NCBI GenBank assembly: GCA_937926355.1
Contig: CALAZP010000222.1
Span: 1-50,457, forward strand
Source of the DNA: an uncultured Saprospirales bacterium
GTDB lineage: Bacteria > Bacteroidota > Bacteroidia > Chitinophagales > Saprospiraceae
Length of the DNA stretch: 50,457 nucleotides
Reading direction: 5' to 3'
Shown: positions 23,677 through 33,146 of the stretch, one piece after another
Position numbering within the stretch: position 1 is the first letter of the stretch
How the letters are laid out: each line of letters opens with the position of its first letter
Program-made: the position numbers and the translations under genes
Notes under the pieces: model-generated
Seen by the model: only the letters and a program-made list of their open reading frames with translations
Told to the model about the DNA's origin: nothing
The model's database searches: none

Positions 23677-25101
23677 ATGAATCGGCAATTTTCTCTAAAT
23701 ATTGCCCTCCTATTGGGAATTAATGGATTAATCAAACCCCTATATCTTTTCGGGATAGACCGTACCATTCAAAATACACTTCCCGAAGGGGATTATGGCT
23801 TGTATTTTACTTTTTTCAACCTCTCCTTTGTCTTAAGCATTATTAATGATCCCGGAATTCAGAATTTTAACACCACTTTCATAGCTGGGAAAAATCACCT
23901 CCTTCAAAAAATTTTTACCAGTGCGGTGCAAGTCAGAATATTATCGGGAATCCTATTTTTATTTTCAATCCTGCTGGCTGGGTTTGTTTTAGGCTATCAA
24001 TTTGATGCGCTCTTCCTTCTTTTTTTGGTTGCATGTAACCATTGCTTAGCATCCCTTGCCCTTTTTTTTAGATCTAATTTATCAGCCATTGGCTACTTCA
24101 CCGTGGACAGCATATTGTCTGGATTGGATAAATTTATCATGATAGTGCTTCTTGGCCTCTTTTTATTGAACCCACAACTCCAATCTCACCTAAATATTTA
24201 TTGGTTTGTCGCCCTTCAAGGATGCGCATTTTTAACCACTATGTTAATCGCTTTATTTATTCTTATCAAAAAGACTGCACCACTAAGGCGGCCTAATTGG
24301 AGAATCTCCTATTCTCTTATTAGAAAAAGCCTCCCTTATGCATTGGTAGTATTTTTAATGCTAGCATATACGCGTGTAGATGCTATTATGATTGAAAGAA
24401 TGCTCCCCTTAGGAAAAATTGAGGCGGGTTACTATGCTGCAGGTTACAGATTATTAGATGCTGCTAACGCTATAGGATTCCTTTTTGCCTCTCTTTTATT
24501 GCCCATGTTTGCCCAAATCCATGTTCAAAAAAAACCTTTAACTCCTCTTCTAGGAACTAGTCTCAACCATATTGTCGCACTTGCTGGTTGGGTTTCCATG
24601 ATATTGATTACCTATAGAGTGCCAATCACCCAAATGCTTTACCCCTCCATTCACCCCAGTGTACCTACTATCTTAATGTATCTAATGTTGACCTTTATTT
24701 GTTTAGCAATAGGATACATCTTTGGCACCTTACTCACCGCCACAGGCAATATTCACAAAATGAATGGCTTATTTGCATTAGCTGCCTTAATTAACATAAG
24801 TTTGAACCTACTTTGGATTCCTTCGGAAAAATCTATAGGCGCTGCTAAAGCCACTTTACTCACCCAAATTTTCGTTTGCCTTGCATTGGTGTTTGCCGCT
24901 AACCATTTATTGAAATTGAAATTCAACATAAAATATTGGATCAAACCTATTGTATATCTAGGGCTACTAATTCTAATTGGGTTTTCGCTCCATTTTCTAA
25001 AAATCACAATGGTTATTGGAATCCTATCTAGTAGCTTGTTTGCCTTGGGAACCTCCATTATAATTGGCCTTATACACCCACTCAAATGGTTTAAGAATTA
25101 G
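23677..25101 (+). CDS. Polysaccharide flippase (Wzx/MOP family)
   Basis: This is a 474-residue integral membrane protein with about twelve to fourteen hydrophobic segments spanning the whole length. Polar motifs such as YTRVDAIMIERMLP and EAGYYAAGYRLLDAANAIG match the polysaccharide transporters of the MOP superfamily, which flip lipid-linked oligosaccharides. It starts 10 bp after the FtsX-type permease and is followed by chain-length and ligase-like genes, which supports a polysaccharide export role. The glycan is unknown because no sugar-specific genes are adjacent. Confidence 0.87.
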   Translation: MNRQFSLNIALLLGINGLIKPLYLFGIDRTIQNTLPEGDYGLYFTFFNLSFVLSIINDPGIQNFNTTFIAGKNHLLQKIFTSAVQVRILSGILFLFSILLAGFVLGYQFDALFLLFLVACNHCLASLALFFRSNLSAIGYFTVDSILSGLDKFIMIVLLGLFLLNPQLQSHLNIYWFVALQGCAFLTTMLIALFILIKKTAPLRRPNWRISYSLIRKSLPYALVVFLMLAYTRVDAIMIERMLPLGKIEAGYYAAGYRLLDAANAIGFLFASLLLPMFAQIHVQKKPLTPLLGTSLNHIVALAGWVSMILITYRVPITQMLYPSIHPSVPTILMYLMLTFICLAIGYIFGTLLTATGNIHKMNGLFALAALINISLNLLWIPSEKSIGAAKATLLTQIFVCLALVFAANHLLKLKFNIKYWIKPIVYLGLLILIGFSLHFLKITMVIGILSSSLFALGTSIIIGLIHPLKWFKN

Positions 25102-25109
25102 TACTTTTG
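25102..25109 (+). promoter_or_regulatory. -7 box upstream of the Wzz-like gene
   Basis: TACTTTTG matches TAnnTTTG. It begins one base after the flippase stop codon and ends 16 bases before the ATG at 25126. It suggests a separate promoter for the wzz-ligase pair. Confidence 0.4.
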
Positions 25110-25125
25110 ATACAAAATTTGATGA

Positions 25126-26214
25126 ATGGAAAAGGAAGACAACCTAATAGACGCATTCAAAATTTTAATGCAGCATAGAAAACTTGTTTTAGGTTTTTCC
25201 TTTGCAGTAGGGATTGTAGTGGCGGTTAGTTCTTTATTTATGCCCAACTACTACCAAGCCAGTACTACCTTCTTAGCTGCTAGCCCAGATCAGGCAATTC
25301 CTGACCTAGCTTTGGGGATGGGAAAACGAGAAGCACAAATATATGGTGGACAAGGGGATATTAACAGGGTCCTTACCGTAGGACAATCGGGTGAATTAGA
25401 AGACTTTTTAATAAATAAATTCAACCTGCTTGAACATTACCAAATTGACCCAAATCAAAAAAAGGCCCAGTATAAAGTAAAGGAGGAAATTAGAGATCTG
25501 CTAAAGATTATTAAAACAGATAAGGATGCCATACAAATTACCGTTGAAGATAAAAATCCTGAATGGGCGGCCCTTATCGCCAATACCACGCGAGAAAAAA
25601 TAGACGAAATCAGCCAAGATATTCTAAAAGCCTCTCAGAAAAATTTATTGGCAAATTACGACCAAAAAATATTAGAAAAGGAGGATCTTTTAAAAAAACT
25701 AACCGATAGTTTGTTCCGACTTCGTAATGAATTCCAAATTTTTAATGGAAATGCTCAAACGGAAAACCTGACTACCCGATTGATTGATGCTACAGCAGAT
25801 TTATCAAATTATCAAGCCGCTTTTCAATATTTGTCGAACCAAACAAGTGTTCAACAAGATACCCTAACCAAAATTGAAGCTAAAATAAAAGGACTAGTAG
25901 CCGAAACCCAGATCCTCACTAAACGTCTATCTATAGTTAATCAAGGACTTTCCACAGTTAAAACTTTAGAAGACAATTTTAATACCATTGCAAGCAGTCT
26001 TAATATAGAGAAAGACAGTCGCAATCGTTTACTCACTTTTATAGAAGCCCAAACACCCGCTTTGATATTAATTGAAGCTGCTCAAATTCCACTTATCAAA
26101 TCGAAACCCAAAAGGAGCATTCTAGTAATAGGTGCAACTATCTTGGCCTTCTTCCTTGCTGCTTTAGGAGTCTTATTTTTTGAATCGACTAAAAAATATA
26201 ATTTTGGTCGTTAA
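25126..26214 (+). CDS. Wzz-like polysaccharide chain-length/export protein
   Basis: This is a 362-residue inner-membrane protein. Its N-terminal helix (about residues 20-40) follows the cytoplasmic DAFKILMQHRK segment. A long coiled-coil periplasmic region (about 120-320) comes next, then a C-terminal helix (about 331-353) after KPKRSILVIGA. This is the polysaccharide co-polymerase layout of the Wzz/GNVR family, which sets chain length with Wzy-type polymerases. No tyrosine kinase domain is attached. An upstream in-frame-shifted ATG at 25122 is out of frame. The gene overlaps the ligase-like gene by up to 35 bp. Confidence 0.82.
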   Translation: MEKEDNLIDAFKILMQHRKLVLGFSFAVGIVVAVSSLFMPNYYQASTTFLAASPDQAIPDLALGMGKREAQIYGGQGDINRVLTVGQSGELEDFLINKFNLLEHYQIDPNQKKAQYKVKEEIRDLLKIIKTDKDAIQITVEDKNPEWAALIANTTREKIDEISQDILKASQKNLLANYDQKILEKEDLLKKLTDSLFRLRNEFQIFNGNAQTENLTTRLIDATADLSNYQAAFQYLSNQTSVQQDTLTKIEAKIKGLVAETQILTKRLSIVNQGLSTVKTLEDNFNTIASSLNIEKDSRNRLLTFIEAQTPALILIEAAQIPLIKSKPKRSILVIGATILAFFLAALGVLFFESTKKYNFGR

Positions 26215-27628
26215 TAAACTTCATCTTTATTTGGGAATCGTCGCATTGGCCATTCTCCTATCCATCTTGACTTCCACTTGGTATTTTTTACTAGTTCCTA
26301 TTACCGCCCTGCTAATAGGTGTTTCAATCACTCGACCCAAGTGGATTTTCTACTTACTTTTATTAAGCCTTCCCCTTTCTACGGAAATATACTTTCCTAA
26401 CGGCTTAGGTACAGATTTGCCATCCGAACCCCTAATGATAGGTCTTTGTATCCTTGCCATTCCTCTTTTTATTACCCATCCTAAACTATTAAATAAAAAC
26501 TTCTGGACCCACCCCATTACGCTTGTTTTAGGGGCTCATCTTGGTTGGACCTTAATAGCTACCCTGAATTCGGCCAACCCATTAGTTTCATTTAAATTCC
26601 TCTTAGCCAAGACATGGTATATTGTTGTTTTCTACTTTTTAACCCCTGTATTTCTTAAATCCAGAAAAGATTTTTTAAAAGCCATACATTGGGTAATCTG
26701 GCCTTTAGCGCTAACTGTTGTTATCACCCTGATAAGGCATTACCAATTTAATTTTTCCTTTAGTGAAGTTCATAAAGTATTTCACCCTTATCAGCGTAAT
26801 CATGTCAATTATGGGGCTATGCTAGCTCTTTGTATTCCATTCGTGCTTTTAATGTGGCAACAGCTGAAAGGAACTTCCAAAAAAGTGTCTCTAATTCTAG
26901 GTATCCTTTTTTTAGTCGGCATATATTTTTCCTATACTAGAGCAGCTTATATTGCTGTAATGCTAATTCCGCTGCTTTATCTCGTTTTAATTAAAAACAC
27001 CCTAAAACCACTCATGCTTATAGCCAGTTTGAGTTTGGTAGTTGCCTTTTCTTTTCTAGCTTCCGAAAACAAGTATTTAGATTTTGCTCCTAACTACGAA
27101 ACGACTATTTCCCATTATAATTTCGAAAATCTACTAGAAGCAACTTATAAAGGACAAGACATCTCCACAATGGAAAGATTTTACAGATGGATTGCTGGAA
27201 TTAAAATGGGATGGGAAAAATTCATTACGGGTTTTGGTCCTGGAAATTTTGTTAATTTCTACAAAAGCTATACTGTTTCTTCTTTCAGCACCTATGTCAG
27301 CGAAAATAAAGAAGGATCTGGAATACATAGTTATTTTATAATGTTGTTGGCAGAACAAGGTATTCCTGGCTTATTGATATTTTTGGCCTTAATAATAGTA
27401 GCACTCTCCTACGGTCAAAGTTTAGTTACCCAGCTAAAAGGAGAACCCGAAAGAAACTTAATCTTAGCCCTAGTTTCCTCACTCCTTATAATTATAGCAT
27501 TTCTTACAATTAATGATTTGGTAGAAACAGATAAAGTAGGCCCATTTTTCTTCATTAGCTTGTCCTTAATCGCCTCTTTTTCCGCAAGGAAAACCTCCAA
27601 AACCAAATCTTATTCGCCCCCTCCTTAA
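26180..27628 (+). CDS. O-antigen ligase/polymerase family membrane protein
   Basis: This is a protein of about 480 residues with ten or more membrane segments and a large periplasmic loop (about residues 295-385). The Wzy_C-type motif includes RWIAGIKMGWEKFITGFGPGNF and HSYFIMLLAEQGIPGLLIF. The family contains O-antigen ligases and polymerases and the two cannot be separated by sequence alone. The neighbours (flippase, Wzz-like) favour polymerisation or export of an envelope glycan. No ATG lies near the N-terminus. TTG at 26180 or a TTG nine codons on is the likely start, overlapping the previous gene by 35 or about 11 bp. Confidence 0.83.
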   Translation: MNRLKNIILVVNKLHLYLGIVALAILLSILTSTWYFLLVPITALLIGVSITRPKWIFYLLLLSLPLSTEIYFPNGLGTDLPSEPLMIGLCILAIPLFITHPKLLNKNFWTHPITLVLGAHLGWTLIATLNSANPLVSFKFLLAKTWYIVVFYFLTPVFLKSRKDFLKAIHWVIWPLALTVVITLIRHYQFNFSFSEVHKVFHPYQRNHVNYGAMLALCIPFVLLMWQQLKGTSKKVSLILGILFLVGIYFSYTRAAYIAVMLIPLLYLVLIKNTLKPLMLIASLSLVVAFSFLASENKYLDFAPNYETTISHYNFENLLEATYKGQDISTMERFYRWIAGIKMGWEKFITGFGPGNFVNFYKSYTVSSFSTYVSENKEGSGIHSYFIMLLAEQGIPGLLIFLALIIVALSYGQSLVTQLKGEPERNLILALVSSLLIIIAFLTINDLVETDKVGPFFFISLSLIASFSARKTSKTKSYSPPP

Positions 27629-27897
27629 AGCCTAAAGTAATTATCTGCCGCAAGCTTTAGCACTCGGGTAAAAGCTAAAAATCATCTAATAAAATGACAT
27701 CAGCCCACACCGCTAATTCAAAAAAAGCGCTTTTATCGCTATCTTTAAATATAAAAATTATAACAAATGCTGAATTGAGACGTATCACCCTATAGAAGGA
27801 GATCCCATTTATAGACCATAGAATAACTGATATTTAGGATTTAGAAGAATGCCACTCCAAATAAAGCAGCACCATAAAAGCCAAACTTCATTTAGTT
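27629..27897. other. 269-bp intergenic region between convergent genes
   Basis: No convincing gene is seen. AAAAGCGCTTTT at 27723-27734 is a perfect 12-base palindrome. A weak stem AGCTTTA/TAAAAGCT flanks a 9-base loop near 27654-27677 and could act as a terminator for the ligase gene. The only reading frame with an ATG encodes 33 residues (27694-27795) and resembles nothing known. Confidence 0.4.
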
Positions 27898-29604
27898 TTA
27901 GTGATCGTCAAACAAGTCTTTTTCTTTATCAGTCAACCATCTTTTTAAATAACCAACTACATGGTCAAAAGCTCTTTGTTCAAAAGGAGACTCTAAACCA
28001 GCTTGCTTAACTATTTCCAAAAAAGAAACACTGCCGCCAATAGAACAAATATTCACATAGTTATTCCATGCTTTTTCATGATCCTCAACATTCATTCTCC
28101 AAAATTGAAAAGCACATATCTGGGCTAAAGCGTAGTCTATATAGTAAAAGGGGACAGAAAACAAATGAGTTTGCCTGATCCAAAAAGTTCCCTTTTCAAG
28201 AAATTCTTGGCCATCGTATTGACGATGTGGCAAATACTTTTGCTCTATGGCCCTCCAAGCTTGGTATCGATCGTCTATGGTGCAATCAGGTTGAGAATAA
28301 ACAAAGTGTTGAAACTCATCTATCGCTGCCCCATAAGGAAGAAATTTAATTGCGTTCGCAATGTGACCGTATTGATACTGAATAGCTTTTTCTCCAAAAA
28401 ATAGAGACATCCAAGGCATTGTGAAAAGCTCCATACTCATGGAGTGTATTTCACACGCCTCATAAGTCGGCCAAATATACTCGCTGATTTTTGCGTGGCC
28501 GCTTTTGTAAACCTGAAAAGCATGACCAGCTTCATGGGTCAAGACATCCATATCCCCACTAGTTCCATTAAAATTGGAGAAAATAAAAGGGACTTTTTCT
28601 TTTTCAATAAACGTACAATAGCCTCCCGTTGCTTTGCCTGGCCCACTTTTTAGATCCATCAACCCTTGATTTTTCATCATCTGGAAAAATGCATGGGTCT
28701 CTGAAGAAAGTTCAAAATACATTTTCTCTGCCTGCTCTACTATCCAATCTTCATCTCCAAGTGGTGATGGATTACCCTCTTTAAATTGAAAACCCTCATC
28801 GTAAAACTGTAATGATTCTAACCCCAGTCTTTGCCTTTGTTTTTCATATATTTCGGAAGCAATTGGAACTATTTTCAATCTGATAAACTCCCTAAATCGC
28901 TCTACATCTTGAGCATTGTAATCAGACCTGAGCATCCTTTGATAACCCAGTTCTACATAATTATTAAACCCTAGTTTTTGAGCTGTACGATGTCTAACTT
29001 TGACCAATTGATCAAAAATGAAGGCGACCCTTTCCTCTTGCTTTTCAAAAAAATTCCATTTAGCAAAAGCAGCTGCTTTTCTTTCTGCTCTATCTTTACT
29101 GACCTCATATTTCTGTATGGTAGATAAATTCAGATTCTCCCCTTTAAAATCAATTTCTGCAGAAGCCTGTATTTTTACATAATCCGACACCAGTTTGTTT
29201 TCCTCTTGCATATCAGGAATAATAGAAGGATCAAAAGTTTTGATCGCCGATGCAGCAATTACCATTAATTGATTTCCAAAATGTGCAACAATAGTCTCCT
29301 TGAAAGGAGAATTCAAAATCTTTGAATAAAAAGTATGATCCAGATTGGCCAAACTAGGTCCCGTAATATCGAAATGCTGTTGCTCCTCCTCATAAAAAGA
29401 ATCCTTCGTGTCCACCGTATGCCTTATGTGGCATAAGGTCCTCATCGAACTGTATTTTTTGCGGTGTTCATTGATTTTCATGATGACCGCAACCTGATTT
29501 TCACCTGAGTTTTCAGAATCAAATTCAGTTAATAATTCTTGATATCGAGCAGCAAAATCATCGCTATTAGGTCTTTGGTAAATAAAATCTTTAAAGTTAT
29601 TCAT
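27898..29604 (-). CDS. M3 family oligoendopeptidase (PepF-like)
   Basis: This is a cytoplasmic zinc oligopeptidase of 568 residues. The active-site motif is DVLTHEAGHAFQVY, giving the HExxH helix with two histidines and the catalytic glutamate. The third ligand lies in YEACEIHSMSMELF. Upstream are the YCTFIEKEKVPFIFSNFNGTSGD and NYVELGYQRMLRSDYN segments typical of the M3 group called YhcZ/PepF-like oligoendopeptidases. There is no signal peptide. The gene is divergent from uppS, with a good promoter at 29622-29652. Confidence 0.93.
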   Translation of the reverse strand: MNNFKDFIYQRPNSDDFAARYQELLTEFDSENSGENQVAVIMKINEHRKKYSSMRTLCHIRHTVDTKDSFYEEEQQHFDITGPSLANLDHTFYSKILNSPFKETIVAHFGNQLMVIAASAIKTFDPSIIPDMQEENKLVSDYVKIQASAEIDFKGENLNLSTIQKYEVSKDRAERKAAAFAKWNFFEKQEERVAFIFDQLVKVRHRTAQKLGFNNYVELGYQRMLRSDYNAQDVERFREFIRLKIVPIASEIYEKQRQRLGLESLQFYDEGFQFKEGNPSPLGDEDWIVEQAEKMYFELSSETHAFFQMMKNQGLMDLKSGPGKATGGYCTFIEKEKVPFIFSNFNGTSGDMDVLTHEAGHAFQVYKSGHAKISEYIWPTYEACEIHSMSMELFTMPWMSLFFGEKAIQYQYGHIANAIKFLPYGAAIDEFQHFVYSQPDCTIDDRYQAWRAIEQKYLPHRQYDGQEFLEKGTFWIRQTHLFSVPFYYIDYALAQICAFQFWRMNVEDHEKAWNNYVNICSIGGSVSFLEIVKQAGLESPFEQRAFDHVVGYLKRWLTDKEKDLFDDH

Positions 29605-29621
29605 CTCTTATTTTTGAGGCA

Positions 29622-29652
29622 CAAAAATACTGTGGTTTAATTTGCTAGTCAA
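29622..29652 (-). promoter_or_regulatory. Promoter of the M3 peptidase gene
   Basis: On the minus strand TTG (29652-29650) is followed after 20 bases by TATTTTTG (29629-29622). Both the motif and the spacing fit the Bacteroidota consensus. The ATG at 29604 lies 17 bases downstream. Confidence 0.6.
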
Positions 29653-29677
29653 TGTCGGGCAAAACCATTAGTTTTCT

Positions 29678-29685
29678 TAATTTTG
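29678..29685 (+). promoter_or_regulatory. -7 box upstream of uppS
   Basis: TAATTTTG matches TAnnTTTG and lies 74 bases before the uppS ATG at 29760. It is downstream of the earlier in-frame ATG at 29652, so that codon is unlikely to be used. Confidence 0.35.
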
Positions 29686-29759
29686 TTGGGATTTTTGGAA
29701 AATCATTTTGCCGAATCAAATCAATATGCTTCGGTACAATAAATTCACCGAATGTGATT

Positions 29760-30509
29760 ATGAATCAGGAGCTGAAGTCAAAAATTGATTTTACTAATTT
29801 GCCTCGACACGTTGCTGTGATAATGGACGGCAATGGAAGATGGGCTAAATCGCAAGGAAAACCAAGGGTATTCGGTCATAAAAATGGCGTAAAAGCTGTT
29901 CGAGACACCACTGAAGCTGCCGCTGAATTGGGCATTGAATTCCTAACCTTATATGCTTTTTCTACAGAAAATTGGTCAAGGCCTAAAATGGAAGTAAATG
30001 CTTTGATGTCGCTGCTCGTAGAGACCCTTCACAATGAAATTCAGACACTCCATAAAAATAATATTAGACTCAAGACCATTGGAGCAATCGAAAATATGCC
30101 TGAAAAAACTTACAAAGCATTATTAGATGGCGTAGAGTCTACATCCCATAATACTGGAATGACCCTTACCTTAGCATTAAATTATAGTTCGCGCTGGGAA
30201 ATAACCAAAGCACTTCAAACCATATCTCAAAAAGTGCAAAATGGTCAGTTGTTTCCATCAGATTTGTCTGAAGAATTAATCAATAGCGCTATGGAAACAC
30301 GCGATTTGCCAGATCCAGAATTACTCATTAGAACCAGCGGAGAATATAGAGTTAGTAATTTCATGTTGTGGCAGCTAGCTTATACTGAATTATATTTTTC
30401 TCCAGTATTTTGGCCTGATTTTGGAAAAACAGACCTTTGTAATGCTATCATTGATTATCAAAAAAGAGAACGTCGATTTGGAAAGATAAGTGAACAAATA
30501 CCCTCCTAA
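29760..30509 (+). CDS. uppS: Isoprenyl transferase (undecaprenyl diphosphate synthase)
   Basis: This cis-prenyltransferase builds the C55 lipid carrier for peptidoglycan and other envelope glycans. With this start it has 249 residues, the usual family size. The catalytic aspartate is in AVIMDGNGRWAKSQGKPR, followed by GHKNGVKAVRDTTEAA, LTLYAFSTENWSRP and the C-terminal RTSGEYRVSNFMLWQLAYTELYF. An ATG 36 codons upstream (29652) would add an atypical, poorly conserved extension, and a -7 box lies inside that extension. The bamA gene follows after 51 bp, a common pairing in Bacteroidota. Confidence 0.95.
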   Translation: MNQELKSKIDFTNLPRHVAVIMDGNGRWAKSQGKPRVFGHKNGVKAVRDTTEAAAELGIEFLTLYAFSTENWSRPKMEVNALMSLLVETLHNEIQTLHKNNIRLKTIGAIENMPEKTYKALLDGVESTSHNTGMTLTLALNYSSRWEITKALQTISQKVQNGQLFPSDLSEELINSAMETRDLPDPELLIRTSGEYRVSNFMLWQLAYTELYFSPVFWPDFGKTDLCNAIIDYQKRERRFGKISEQIPS

Positions 30510-30560
30510 ATAAACTTATTGGCCATCAACCATCGTTCATAGAGAGTAAAAAAAATTATA

Positions 30561-33143
30561 ATGTTTAAACCGTTACAAGCTTTCAATACACTTTTTATAG
30601 GGATTTTTCCAATTATTACCCTTTTAGGCTTAACGGCTTTAGTACAACCTGTTATCGGCCAAACTAATAATAATGAACCGGAAATTATTGACTATGAGCT
30701 TCCTAAAGACTATGAAATAGGTGGCGTCTCCGTTTCAGGAGCAGACTTCAGCGATGAAAATGCCATCATCAGTATTTCCGGTCTTGCTGTAGGCGATAAA
30801 GTTAGAATTCCAGGACCTAAAATTCAGCAAGGATTAAAAGCCCTATGGAAATTACGCTTATTTACCGATGTTCAAATCATCCAAGAAAAAGTAGAGGGTG
30901 AATTGGTATTCCTAACCATCAAAGTGGAAGAAAGACCTCGACTCTCCAAACATACTTTTGTTGGAGTAAAAAAGGGGATGCATGAAGATCTCAATACAGA
31001 AGTAGATCGCTTTTTACTGAAAGGAGGAATTGTTACCGAAAATGTGAAAACCAATGCCTCTGAAGCGATCCAAGATTTTCTAATTGGAAAGGGTTTTCTT
31101 AATGCTACTGTATCCGCCCGAGAAGAAACAGATACCTCTAGAATAAACTCTGTTCAGCTATTTTTTGATATCGATAGAGGCGAGAAGGTAAAAATTCATG
31201 ATATTTTATTCGAAGGCAACGAAATGGTTAAAGCGTCCAAATTGAGAAATCAGTTAGATGAAACCAAGAGAAAAAGAAAAATCCTCTCCCCATCTAAGTT
31301 TATCGAAAAAAATTACAAAGAAGATAAGGTCAACCTTATAGCCTACTACAATAAACTGGGATATAGAGATGCCAAAATCATTAGTGATAGTGTCTGGAGA
31401 AATGAGGATGGACTTGTAATGATAAAAATTACTTTGGATGAAGGAAACCAGTATTATTACCGCAATATAACCTGGAAGGGGAACTCTATTTACGAGTCCA
31501 AAATACTGGCAGAAGTATTAGGTATAAAAAAAGGAGACATTTATAATCAAGAGGAGCTACAAACTCGTTTGCAATTTAGCCAGGACGGGAGAGATATTAG
31601 CACCCTTTATATGGACTATGGATACCTCTTCTTCAGTGTTGATCCTATTGAAATAGCCATAGTGGAGGATTCTGTAGATATTGAAATCAGAATTTTCGAA
31701 GGCCCTCAGGCCACTATTGATAAAGTTGGTATTGCCGGTAATGACAGAACCCATGAACATGTTATTCGCAGGGAACTTCGTACTCGTCCGGCTGAAAAAT
31801 TTAGCCGTTCCGACATCATTCGATCTCAAAGAGAAATTATTAACCTTAATTATTTCAATCAAGAAAACTTAGATATCAATACCCCGGTTAATGCAGATCG
31901 AGGCACAGTTGATATAGATTATACCGTTGAAGAAAAACAATCTGATCAGTTAGAGCTTTCAGCTGGATGGGGTGGAAACAGACAAGTGATTGGAACATTA
32001 GGGGTCTCTTTTACCAATTTTTCTCTGAGAAATATCTTCAAAAAAGAAGCTTGGCATCCACTCCCCATGGGAGATGGACAACGGTTTTCTATCAGAGCTC
32101 AAACCAATGGAGATTTCTATCAATCCTATAACGTATCCCTCACAGAACCTTGGCTAGGTGGGAAAAAACCTAACTCGTTTACCACCGCTGGATTTTTGAA
32201 TAGATTTGCTTTTGGCAATAGGAATAGCATTGATTATCAAAACTTTAGTATCAAACAAGCTTCCATCAGTTTGGGAACTCGTTTGAAATGGCCAGATGAT
32301 AACTTCATCTCTAGTACTGCCATCAACATTCAGACCCTTAGCCTTAACAATTGGCTTAGAGGATTATTTAGGGCAGATGACGGTTCTTTGGTTTCCAACG
32401 GAAACTATAATAATTTTAGCATCAAACAAACAATAGCGCGGTCAACCGTTAATGACCCTATCTTCCCTAAGGAAGGGTCATCTATTTCTCTATCTTTGCA
32501 AATTACTCCTCCTTACTCATTAATCAATAGGCTATTATCAGACAGCCCTAAAGATTATTCCGAAATGGGGGCTAATGAAAAATACAAATTTCTAGAATAC
32601 CACAAATGGCGTTTCGATGCTGACTGGTATACCACCATTGTTGGAAAATTAGTCCTGAAGGCACAAGCAAAAATTGGTATTCTGGGTGCATTTAACAGCG
32701 ATATCGGAACTGCCCCTTTTGAAAGGTTTCAATTGGGTGGAGATGGAATCAACAACCAACAGTTTGGGTTCGCTGGTGTCGACATCATCTCTTTGCGCGG
32801 TTATGACGTCAACGATCTTCCTGCTAACGTAGATCCAGCAGGTGGAAATTCCTCCACCCCTGTATTCGATAAGTTTACTATAGAACTCCGTTATCCTTTT
32901 TCCCTTAATCCAACTTCTACTATTTTTGCAACCTTATTTGCACAAGGTGGAAATGCATGGAGAACGATTGGCGAGTTCAATCCATTTGAACTAAAAAGAT
33001 CTGTTGGTATGGGATTAAGAGTATTCCTGCCCATGTTCGGTGTACTAGGATTCGATTATGGAATCGGCTTCGACAAACCAGGCGATTTGCCGTTTAGTGA
33101 ATTGGGTACGTTCAATATTGTCCTTGGTTTTGAACCTGAATAA
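30561..33143 (+). CDS. bamA: Outer membrane protein assembly factor BamA
   Basis: This is the Omp85-family insertase of the outer membrane beta-barrel assembly machinery, with 860 residues. A signal peptide covers about residues 1-34 (to VIGQ). Five POTRA domains follow (about 45-430), with repeated short glycine-turn motifs such as GEKVKIHDILFEGN and GPQATIDKVGIAGN. The C-terminal barrel (about 465-860) contains SLRGYDVNDLP, corresponding to the conserved RGF/RGY lid motif, and ends in a beta strand (NIVLGFEPE). A strong hairpin 28 bases after the stop may end the transcript. No skp/ompH gene follows, unlike many relatives. Confidence 0.95.
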   Translation: MFKPLQAFNTLFIGIFPIITLLGLTALVQPVIGQTNNNEPEIIDYELPKDYEIGGVSVSGADFSDENAIISISGLAVGDKVRIPGPKIQQGLKALWKLRLFTDVQIIQEKVEGELVFLTIKVEERPRLSKHTFVGVKKGMHEDLNTEVDRFLLKGGIVTENVKTNASEAIQDFLIGKGFLNATVSAREETDTSRINSVQLFFDIDRGEKVKIHDILFEGNEMVKASKLRNQLDETKRKRKILSPSKFIEKNYKEDKVNLIAYYNKLGYRDAKIISDSVWRNEDGLVMIKITLDEGNQYYYRNITWKGNSIYESKILAEVLGIKKGDIYNQEELQTRLQFSQDGRDISTLYMDYGYLFFSVDPIEIAIVEDSVDIEIRIFEGPQATIDKVGIAGNDRTHEHVIRRELRTRPAEKFSRSDIIRSQREIINLNYFNQENLDINTPVNADRGTVDIDYTVEEKQSDQLELSAGWGGNRQVIGTLGVSFTNFSLRNIFKKEAWHPLPMGDGQRFSIRAQTNGDFYQSYNVSLTEPWLGGKKPNSFTTAGFLNRFAFGNRNSIDYQNFSIKQASISLGTRLKWPDDNFISSTAINIQTLSLNNWLRGLFRADDGSLVSNGNYNNFSIKQTIARSTVNDPIFPKEGSSISLSLQITPPYSLINRLLSDSPKDYSEMGANEKYKFLEYHKWRFDADWYTTIVGKLVLKAQAKIGILGAFNSDIGTAPFERFQLGGDGINNQQFGFAGVDIISLRGYDVNDLPANVDPAGGNSSTPVFDKFTIELRYPFSLNPTSTIFATLFAQGGNAWRTIGEFNPFELKRSVGMGLRVFLPMFGVLGFDYGIGFDKPGDLPFSELGTFNIVLGFEPE

Positions 33144-33146
33144 GGC

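Noticed and set aside
27694..27795. 33-residue open frame in the intergenic region
   Set aside because: It has no recognisable feature, no clear ribosome binding site and a composition like non-coding DNA.
29652..29759. 36-residue N-terminal extension of uppS
   Set aside because: The family starts near the ATG at 29760, and a -7 box lies within the extension.
32452..32481. Hairpin ATGACCC...TTCC-CTAA-GGAA-GGGTCAT inside bamA
   Set aside because: It lies in well-conserved barrel coding sequence, has a 4-base bulge and no T run. It is probably incidental.
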